Below are positions 1 to 6,473 of a stretch of DNA of 10,000 nt, in pieces. The position numbers were made by a program, and so were the translations under genes. The stretch lies in contig CAIIXF020000471.1 of NCBI GenBank assembly GCA_903813345.2, positions 1-10,000 on the forward strand. Direction: 5' to 3'. Below the pieces are notes generated by a model. The model made no database searches, was not told the DNA's origin, and saw only the letters and a list, made by a program, of their open reading frames with translations. Position 1 is the first letter of the stretch. Every line of letters starts with the position of its first letter. The stretch comes from Owenia fusiformis. Taxonomy: Eukaryota; Annelida; Polychaeta; Sabellida; Oweniidae.

Positions 1-49
1 ATCAGCTCGCTCCATCTTACACAAGCTATGTAGGGACAATCTAGCAACT
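1..49 (-). repeat. Inverted fragment of the 348-bp satellite
   Basis: The reverse complement of this stretch matches the part of the satellite monomer that starts at AGTTGCTAGATTG and ends at GCGAGCTGAT. It is identical over 49 nt to 605-653 and differs by one base from 257-305. The orientation is opposite to the array that follows, and the match stops at about base 49, where the forward array begins. The window edge cuts the feature, so it could be the end of a long reverse-oriented array or only a small inverted piece. The identity is seen directly; its extent to the left is unknown. Confidence 0.93.
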
Positions 50-309
50 TGGAACGTGATCTAATTCATCGATATTTTTACTTAGAAATAAATTTTCTCT
101 CATAGTTTTGGCTTGAAATGACTTTTTGCAAAAAATCTTGAAATAAGTTACAATTTTACGTATTTTTCAGTTTTTTCTCATTTTCATGCAAATTATACGA
201 GAATAAGATGCATAATGCACATAGAAATGATCGTGAGACAGTATCCCGTGATTCCCAGTTGCTAGATTGTCCCTACATAGCTTGTGTAAGATAGAGCGAG
301 CTGATTTGT

Positions 310-336
310 AAACTGGCTCCAAGTTGGAGCCAGTTT
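310..336. repeat. Satellite hairpin palindrome (representative copy)
   Basis: The 13-nt arms AAACTGGCTCCAA and TTGGAGCCAGTTT flank a single G, so the site can fold into a near-blunt hairpin or cruciform. The same palindrome occurs at 658-684, 1006-1032, 1356-1382 and 1705-1731, once per monomer and always at the same place. The symmetry is perfect in all these copies. Whether it has a function in recombination, protein binding or RNA structure cannot be told from sequence. Confidence 0.95.
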
Positions 337-1792
337 TGAAAAATGAGCGGTGCGTTTTTATAAATCCGAAATGCAACGCATAATCTGTTCTGATTTAGTG
401 AACATGATCTAATTCATCGATATTTTTACTTAGACTTCAATTTTCTCTTATAGTTTTGACTTGAAATGACTTTTTGCAAAAAATCTCGAAATAAGTTACA
501 ATTTTACGTATTTTTCAGTTTTTTCTCATTTTCATGCAAATTATACGAGAATAAGATGCATAATGCACATAGAAATGATCGTGAGACAGTATTCCGTGAT
601 TCTCAGTTGCTAGATTGTCCCTACATAGCTTGTGTAAGATGGAGCGAGCTGATTTGTAAACTGGCTCCAAGTTGGAGCCAGTTTTGAAAAATGAGTGGTG
701 CGTTTTTATAAAACGGAAATGCAATGCATAATCTGTTCTGATTTAGTGAACATGATCTAATTCATCGATATTTTTACTTAGACTTCAATTTTCTCTTATA
801 GTTTTGACTTGAAATGACTTTTTGCAAAAAATCTTGAAATAAGTTGCAATTTTACGTATTTTTTAGTTTTTTCTCATTTTCATGCAAATTATACGAGAAT
901 AAGATGCATAATGCACATAGAAATGATCGTGAGCCAGTATTCCGTGATTCCCAGTTGCTAGATTGTCCCTACATAGCTTGTGTAAGATGGAGCGAGCTGA
1001 TTTGTAAACTGGCTCCAAGTTGGAGCCAGTTTTGAAAAATGAGCGGTGCGTTTTTATAAAACGGAAATGCAATGCATAATCCGTTCTGATTTAGTGAACA
1101 TGATCTGATTCATCGATATTTTTACTTACACTTCAATTTTCTCTTATAGTTTTGACTTGAAATGACTTTTTGCAAAAAAATCTTGAAATAAGTTACAATT
1201 TTACGTATTTTTCAGTTTTTTTTCTCATTTTCATGCAAATTATACGAGAATAAGATGCATAATGCAAATAGAAATGATCGTGAGACAGTATTCCGTGATT
1301 CCCAGTTGTAGATTGTCCCTACATAGCTTGTGTAAGATGGAGCGAGCTGATTTGTAAACTGGCTCCAAGTTGGAGCCAGTTTTGAAAAATGAGCGGTGCG
1401 TTTTTATAAAACGGAAATGCAATGCATAATCTGTTCTGATTTAGTGAACATGATCTAATTCATCGACATTTTTACTTAGACTTCAATTTTCTCTTATAGT
1501 TTTGACTTGAAATGACTTTTTGCAAAAAAATCTTGAAATAAGTTACAATTTTACGTATTTTTCAGTTTTTTCTCATTTTCATGCAAATTATACGAGGATA
1601 AGATGCATAATGCACATAGAAAAGATCGTGAGACAGTATCCCGTGATTCCCAGTTGCTAGATTGTCCCTACATAGCTTGTGTAAGATGGAGCGAGCTGAT
1701 TTGTAAACTGGCTCCAAGTTGGAGCCAGTTTTGAAAAATGAGCGGTGCGTTTTTATAAAACGGAAATGCAATGCATTATCTGTTCTGATTTA

Positions 1793-2208
1793 GGGAACAT
1801 GATCTAATTCATCGATATTTTTACTTAGACTTCAATTTTCTCTTATAGTTTTGACTTGAAATGACTTTTTGCAAAAAATCTTGAATTATGTTATAATTTT
1901 AAATATTTTTCAATTTTTCCTTATTTTCATGCAGATGATACGAGAATAAGATGCATAATCCACATCAAAATGATCGGGAGACAGTATCTCGTGATTCCCA
2001 GTGGCTAGATTGTCCGTTTATAACTTGTGTTTAATGGTGCGAGCTGATTTGAAAACTGGCTCCAACTTGGAGCCAGTTTTGAAAAATGAGCGGTGCGTTT
2101 TTATTAAACAGAAATACAATGCATAATATTTTTGGAATTAATGAACGTGATCAACTTCATCGATATCCATGCTTAGAATTCAATTTACCCGTATAGTTTT
2201 GCAAAAAT
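1793..2208 (+). repeat. Diverged right-edge satellite copies
   Basis: The copy beginning at 1793 and the partial copy after 2141 carry many more substitutions than the inner copies. Examples are a broken octamer (ATGCAGAT), CCCAGTGGCTAG in place of CCCAGTTGCTAG, and changed bases around 1880-1920. After 2141 only about 60-70 bp is recognisable, up to the TATAGTTTTGCAAAAA region. This is the pattern expected at the border of an array, where homogenisation by unequal exchange is weak. The palindrome in the 1793 copy is nevertheless intact and one base pair longer. Confidence 0.85.
2052..2080. repeat. Longest satellite hairpin (14-nt arms)
   Basis: The arms AAAACTGGCTCCAA and TTGGAGCCAGTTTT flank a single C. 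This is the equivalent of the palindrome in each upstream monomer, but with 14-bp arms and C rather than G at the centre. It lies in the diverged last full copy, so the symmetry survived, or was extended, while the surrounding sequence drifted. Confidence 0.93.
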
Positions 2209-2229
2209 ATGACAATATAAACTATATTC

Positions 2230-2530
2230 AAAAGCCATCTTCTGCAGTACGTCAGTAAGTAAGAAGCCAGTTTTAAAAGCCGGCTTCTTGGCGACTCCAG
2301 AAGCCGGCTTCTGTTGTCCTTCAGAAGCCGGTTTTTAAAAGCCCGCTTCTTGTTGACTGTAGAAGCCGGCTTCTGTAGTACGTAAGAAGCCAGTTTGTAA
2401 AAGCCGGCTTCTTGGTGACTCCAGAAGCCGGCTTCTGTTGTCCTTCAGAAGCCGGCTTTTAAAAGCCGGCTTCTTGGTGACTCCAGAAGCCGGCTTCTGT
2501 AGTACGTAAGAAGCCAGTTTGTAAAAGCGG
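2230..2530. repeat. Palindromic minisatellite (14-nt palindrome, 24-bp step)
   Basis: The core unit is the perfect 14-nt palindrome AGAAGCCGGCTTCT, or variants of it, separated by 10-nt spacers drawn from a small set: TGGTGACTCC, GTTGTCCTTC and GTAGTACGTA. Some units are replaced by a longer form in which CCAGTTTGTAAAAGCC or CGGCTTTTAAAAGCC lies between the half-sites. A higher-order period of about 124-131 bp is visible from GCAGTACGT at 2244 and GTAGTACGTA at 2375 and 2499. The block is far more GC-rich than its surroundings, and both strands can fold into many hairpins. A 79-codon minus-strand open frame (2335-2574) only mirrors the repeat and is not considered a gene. No known family is recognised. 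Confidence 0.95.
2447..2474. repeat. Perfect 28-nt palindrome inside the minisatellite
   Basis: The half AGAAGCCGGCTTTT is followed immediately by its exact reverse complement AAAAGCCGGCTTCT with no spacer. It is the longest uninterrupted perfect palindrome I found in the window. It is made of two 14-mer variants facing each other. Confidence 0.95.
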
Positions 2531-3055
2531 TTTTTGCCTTCGAGTACTTCTGAAAAAAAGAACTGATTCAACAAAGCAATCTTACAAAAGAAAAGCTCTA
2601 AATCTAGCTACCTCTTAATATAATATTTTTCATTTGATTGTAGCATGGCATAAGACCAAATCCATAAGTGTGCAGACTAAGCGATTAAATTATTAAGGGA
2701 TTTTATAAATAAAGCCATTCATTTGTACTAGACTCTTGCACATAACTTTATATAAGAAAGATTGAGACACAATGGACGGAGATATCAAAGACCTCTTCCA
2801 TCCTACAATTTATTCAGCTTGAATACCTGATAATCCAGTCCCATTCAAAAATTACAAATGGGTCCTGTGACACAAAGATGATTGTAATAAAATGAATCGG
2901 TCATTTCAGCTTATATACAAGATGAGCTAACTGATATTTTGCTGTTAAGGTTGCTGCTGAAGCACTTAACGGCACAAGTAAGAACAACAATGCAGAATGG
3001 CACATTGGAGTGTCAAACATGCAGAAGGCAAATCCGATTAGATCACCATGCAGGT
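2531..3055. other. Unassigned AT-rich spacer with short coding-like frames
   Basis: No repeat or gene is recognised. A 16-codon frame starting with MDGDIKD (2772-2822) lies downstream of a TATA-like TTTATATAAG near 2748-2757. A plus-strand frame of 45 codons (2935-3072) has protein-like composition, for example AEWHIGVSNMQKANPIR, but has no start codon at its head and runs into the next repeat. A second plus-strand frame overlaps it, and a 68-codon minus-strand frame covers the same bases (2901-3107). These are mutually exclusive readings. A decayed exon is possible but unproven. Confidence 0.4.
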
Positions 3056-3222
3056 CCGTAGCCAGGGGATGAGCGAACATCCCCTTGCCGACCTTGCCGA
3101 AAATCATTTCAAAATCTTGATTTTTTCACTTTTCAAGTGATTTTGGCCATTTTAGGGTATCAAAAGGGAATTACCCTGAACTTTTTCAAAAATGGACCCC
3201 CTTGGCAAATCCTGGCTACCGG
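3056..3222. mobile_element. Small TIR element (GTAGCCAGG ends), MITE-like
   Basis: The left end CCGTAGCCAGG (3056-3066) is matched in inverted orientation by CCTGGCTACCGG (3211-3222), giving an element of about 167 bp. Next to the ends, GGGGATG on the left and CCCCCTTGGC on the right are loosely complementary. The inside is non-coding and contains small inverted pairs such as AGGGTA/TACCCT. No target-site duplication is clear, and the right end overlaps the start of the next element. The size and TIRs fit a non-autonomous DNA transposon remnant; the family is not assigned. Confidence 0.55.
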
Positions 3223-3523
3223 TGTAAAAGGTTAGGAGGTCCTATCAATTTATGGTCTTACTCTCCATTGGTTTATATGGTGACCTCTTTCCCTTATCTA
3301 ATACACAATCAGGGCCAGAAAGGGCCGTGACCATGATTTCCTTCACACCGGGGTAAAACGGTAGGTGATCCTATTAAATGTTGGTCCTACTCTCTATTGA
3401 ATGAATTATATGGTGATCTTATTACAATTACTATCCTTCTTATTTAAACACAGTCAGGGCCAGGAGGGGCCGTAAGGAAAGGGGACCATAATCCCCAGGG
3501 GACCATGATTTCCTTTACACCGG
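3219..3523. mobile_element. Two tandem copies of a small TIR element sharing ends
   Basis: Unit 1 (about 3219-3351) and unit 2 (about 3348-3523) align along their length. Both have AGG or GGT near the start, then GATCCTAT or GGTCCTAT, TACTCTC, TATATGGTGA, ACACA-TCAGGGCCAG, and GACCATGATTTCCTT. Unit 2 has an extra block of roughly 28 bp near 3472-3502. Each unit starts with CCGG(T/G)GTAAAA and ends with CCTT(C/T)ACACCGG, so both have inverted ends, and the junction at 3348-3351 serves as the right end of one and the left end of the other. No open frame is present. A MITE dimer is the best reading, and a plain tandem duplication is the alternative. Confidence 0.7.
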
Positions 3524-3541
3524 CCTTCCATGTGATATGTA

Positions 3542-4510
3542 CAGGGTGTCCCGAAAGAATGCCCCCCCCCTAGACAGATATACACCAATGTTCCCATAGT
3601 ATGTGTCATTTGTCATTTTAAACCTGCACATCGCTATAAAACGCAATCTTGGGTTGTTTCGGGGTAAACTTTATCATTTTGAGCTTAATGAAAGATTATA
3701 GAATGATGAACAAATGGGGCAAATCTTGTGAATGAATACTTACGATGAATGTGTCATGTCAAAGATTGTTCATCGAATTACTTCGATTGATGACGACGAT
3801 ATGATTATGAAAGGTTTCTAAATTAAGAACGTTGCGGTAGAATGCTCGCTCAGTACGCATGAGGCCCGGGTTCGAATCCCGCACAATTTTTTTTTATTTT
3901 TAACTAAATGATTGTTCTTTAATATTATGCAGAAAAATCAATTTTAATTACATAAACTTTATATTAGAGCTTGAAAATGTAAAAACAATATATGTCAACA
4001 TATTGCATTTTGGAGCGATGTGCATGTTTAAAGCTCATCCAAAGTTACATTGATTTGCCAAGTGTCATTGTTCAACTTGCAAATGGGAAAACGTTACAGG
4101 CATTTCAAAACTTAGTGTTTGGTCAAAATTAAAGTTAAAATCAGTATCCTGGAAAAACCGCTAACCTGAATGTCACCAAATATATGGGTGATATCGTCAA
4201 AGAGAGGATCGAAATTGAGTTGTAAAAAGAGGTCGGTAAGGGCAGATACTCCAAGGAAACTCATCTAAAATGCCTTTAAATGGTTTAATGAGGATTATTG
4301 AATGCCATACACCTATTTGCAGTGTATTTAAGGTCATATTTGGAAAGAATTGCTGCTGTCAACATGGCCAAGGGAGTCGCGGCGACTATCAATTTTGTGT
4401 AAAACTAAACTTTAATTTTGGTAAAACACTACATTTTGAAATGTGTGTAACTTTTTTTGATATATGATACATACTATGGGGATATTGGTATATGTCTGCC
4501 TAGGGGTCCA
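3542..4510. mobile_element. Degenerate mariner-like TIR composite with nested inverted repeats
   Basis: The left end reads CAGGGTGTCCCGAAAGAATG directly after a TA (3540-3541). This is the kind of terminus common in Tc1/mariner-type non-autonomous elements. Three inverted pairs are visible. In the outer pair, about 3568-3612 faces about 4447-4507 with 26 of 31 matches in its best block, all mismatches being transitions. In the second pair, about 3614-3690 faces about 3940-4037, sharing GCACATCGCT. In the third pair, about 4093-4143 faces about 4403-4455, sharing CTTTAATTTTG and GTAAC motifs. The right side stops near CTAGGGG and lacks the matching GGGACACCCTG, so that end is truncated or replaced. 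A 65-codon frame (4270-4467) overlaps the TIRs and is not convincing. It is probably one old element rearranged, or two nested relatives. No transposase is present. Confidence 0.6.
3831..3895 (+). repeat. tRNA-derived fragment (SINE-like or tRNA pseudogene) with T-run
   Basis: GGTTCGAATCC (3869-3879) is a perfect match to the Pol III box B consensus GGTTCGANNCC. Upstream, GCGGTAGAATGCTCGC resembles the D arm and start of the anticodon arm of a tRNA, and CTCGC-TCAGTAC-GCATGAG resembles an anticodon stem-loop broken by a two-base insertion. The loop would give AGT as anticodon, but this should not be trusted. The T-stem has one mismatch, and no 5' acceptor strand pairs with the 3' side. A run of nine T follows at 3887-3895 and could terminate Pol III. 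It is best read as the decayed head of a tRNA-derived SINE or a tRNA pseudogene, sitting inside the surrounding TIR composite. Confidence 0.6.
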
Positions 4511-4559
4511 TAGAAAAGATAATTAGAAAAGGATTATTTGAAATGTCCTTATGTATAGA

Positions 4560-5337
4560 TAGACTGTGGACTACTCTGATAATTGCAACTTCCATTTTTC
4601 ATGGAAGGTCACACATTCCAACATATTTCAAACAGTCTGTATGATTATGCTAGGCACTTTCCGGGTAGTTGGACTTCATGTAGGGGTGGCAGACGGCCCT
4701 CAGGCCAATTCATACTCCCACCCTAAGAAAACCTTGGGGGTACTTTAATACCACCTGATAAAAAGAATACTAATGCATGTCATATATTCATAGTTTTATA
4801 GTAGGCAGAGCATACCATGGTTAGTCAGTGCCAGAAATGTCCAATCTCTAACTTATATGGTTACCATGGAAACAGTATTTATATATCAAAATCTTCTCAA
4901 TTTGACCTCCTCCAAAATATGTCCCTTAGCCCTCAAAGTGAAATATTTGCAAATTTGTTTGGATTTTGTGGCTGCAACTTTGTCAAAAGTTGTATAAATA
5001 TGTATATATTCACACTAAAGCACTAAAAAGTTGATATAATGCTCCAATAAATCAATAATATCTATCAAATATAGTCACACACAACTACTTTTAGGGAAAA
5101 GTGGGCGTGGCACTTTTTGGAACTTGTGTAATTGTTGCAGCATTAAGCAAAAATACATATTACACTAACAATAATTGACGTTTAATTATCATTTACTAAC
5201 ATTGTGTAACATCGTAATATGTTCATTATCATTATTAGATACTTAAATTATTTTATGTAAGTGTTATCATGAACTTTCCTTTTATCCCTATACCATACAA
5301 GGTGGGCATCACCAATGGTGTCAAACTAACTTTTCTG
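4560..5337 (+). repeat. Left arm of large inverted repeat
   Basis: This arm aligns with the reverse complement of 8279-9034 from TAGACTG(T/C)GGACTA to TCAAA(C/T)TAACTTTT, with scattered substitutions and small indels. By eye most blocks are above about 85% identical. Exact blocks include 4600-4634 (35 nt) and 5088-5120 (33 nt). The arm contains GTTACCATGGAAAC (4860-4873) and GGGCGTGGC (5104-5112). Open frames at 4566-4748 and 4817-5026 exist, but where the second also exists in the other arm most base differences change the amino acid, so protein conservation is not supported. No target-site duplication is visible at the outer edge. It is either one arm of a foldback-type element or one of two oppositely oriented insertions of a dispersed repeat. 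Confidence 0.93.
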
Positions 5338-5560
5338 TTTAACTTATTTTTTACCATAGACAAGGGAAAAAGCTTTACTTGAAGTCGTGACCTCATTAGG
5401 TGCTATGTATATGGATAGATGGATTGATACTAGTCGGTAGATGGCAGCACTTGTGCTAGTTGGGCTAGATACAAGTATTTACCATTGACTTGACATGTGT
5501 CACTTAGTCTATTGATTTACCATATTCGTTTTGTTGGATTAAAGTAAAACTGCATTTGCA

Positions 5561-5642
5561 TTGAATTTGATGATGTTCAGGTTGTGTTTGAAACTTGATG
5601 ATAATCAGAAGTGTTTGAAACTGGATGTTGTTCAGATTGTGT
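5561..5642 (+). repeat. Three-copy 27-bp tandem repeat
   Basis: The units 5561-5587, 5588-5614 and 5615-5642 all begin TTGAA and end GTGT, with GATGATGTTCAG, GATGATAATCAG and GATGTTGTTCAG in the middle. The copies are diverged, so this is an old, short duplication. No function is suggested. Confidence 0.85.
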
Positions 5643-6407
5643 ACACATGAACTTTAATAGGACCACTGAAACAATAAATCAATGTTTAAGATTCTTTAAA
5701 ATTATCTCAATGAGAATTTAGCCTGTTAACCTATAGTAAAACTACACTTCAGCAAGATTTTTATATAACAAATCTCATAATTTGCAACTTTTTCATTATT
5801 TGATAATTTAACCCATTATTCTTTATTGCTGATTTAAAAATTGCAAGGAATTCAAATGACCTAGGGAAGCCAGTGATATGAATTGGCCTTATTCATTGAG
5901 TTACATTAAAATGGAAAATTGTGAAGAACAAGAGAACTGTTCCACGGCTTCACAGGAAATATGGAAGCAAAGTCAACAAGGGATGTGGGAACTAGGCTGT
6001 TAACATATAGCGATTTAGAACTCTCCAGGGAAGTGTCTCTATTTGGTATAAAATACACAGGTCTATTCATGCACACCATTTTAAATATGAATCAAAATTA
6101 GTGATATCCATGTTTCTGGTGAAAGCATTAATTGAAAGAGACAAACATCCTACCCCAATGGTATAAAATATAAGGAAGTTCGAAGCAGTAAAAAGGTATT
6201 ACCATTTTAGATTTGATTGAACAAATTGAATCAGAGGCAATTTTTAAATTTCTATATATTAAAAGAGGCTCTCTTGGTTAGATGGGAGAATTAGCTCCAT
6301 GTTAAAGGTGCCGCTTTGTTCAGTTTATAACAAAATTGATATTAAGCCCGAAACAGTAAGAAATGTTAAGCAAATATTTCATTCTATGGAGGGCAATACC
6401 TGTTCAT

Positions 6408-6473
6408 CTTTCAATGATTTTTGCCCGCAGCGCGTAGGGTGATGGTAATACATGTTGCAAAAATCATTGAAAG
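6408..6473. repeat. Hairpin with perfect 17-bp stem
   Basis: CTTTCAATGATTTTTGC (6408-6424) is exactly repeated in inverted orientation as GCAAAAATCATTGAAAG (6457-6473), leaving a 32-nt loop that begins CCGCAGCGCG. Outside the stem, GGCAATAC on the left and GGGCAATACGCTGG on the right hint at further, weaker repeat structure. It could be the core of a small foldback or MITE-like element, or a structured transcript. A perfect stem amid drifting AT-rich DNA suggests a recent origin or constraint. Confidence 0.9.

Larger units (their letters stand above)
50..2208 (+). repeat. Tandem satellite array, monomer about 348 bp
   Basis: Head-to-tail copies are visible by eye. Taking GTGAAC (or its variants) before the conserved ATGATCTAATTC as the anchor, copies start near 50, 398, 746, 1094, 1444, 1793 and 2141. 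The steps are 348, 348, 350, 349 and 348 bp, and the last copy fades out near 2208. Inner copies differ by scattered substitutions and single-base indels, such as a lost C near 1308 and extra A or T in homopolymers near 1170 and 1220. Each monomer is AT-rich with many A/T tracts and contains one hairpin palindrome and, in most copies, an ATGCAAAT octamer. Open frames of about 69 codons on the minus strand and 60-73 codons on the plus strand recur only because the monomers are nearly identical. One inner copy breaks the frame, so coding is not supported. No known satellite family is recognised. Confidence 0.97.

Noticed and set aside
167-1771. Recurring open frames of 60-73 codons in the satellite (both strands)
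   Set aside because: They repeat because the monomers are almost identical. The frame is broken by a single-base deletion in one copy, and opposite strands are open over the same bases, so there is no sign of selection for protein.
2230-2530. CRISPR-like look of regularly spaced palindromic repeats
   Set aside because: The repeat is 14 nt with 10-nt spacers that recur from a set of three. CRISPR spacers are longer and unique, and the surrounding DNA is eukaryotic in character.
2335-2574. 79-codon minus-strand frame in the minisatellite
   Set aside because: The protein is a translation of the palindromic repeat (recurring SRLL and EAGF words). The frame stays open only because the repeat lacks stops.
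2901-3107. 68-codon minus-strand frame
   Set aside because: It extends into the TIR element beginning at 3056 and overlaps plus-strand frames of equal plausibility. No recognisable domain.
3818-3887. Functional tRNA gene
   Set aside because: Box B is perfect, but the anticodon stem has a two-base insertion, the T-stem has a mismatch and the acceptor stem does not pair, so an intact cloverleaf is not supported.
4270-4467. 65-codon plus-strand frame
   Set aside because: Its second half lies in the inverted repeats of the TIR composite, and it matches no family I recognise.
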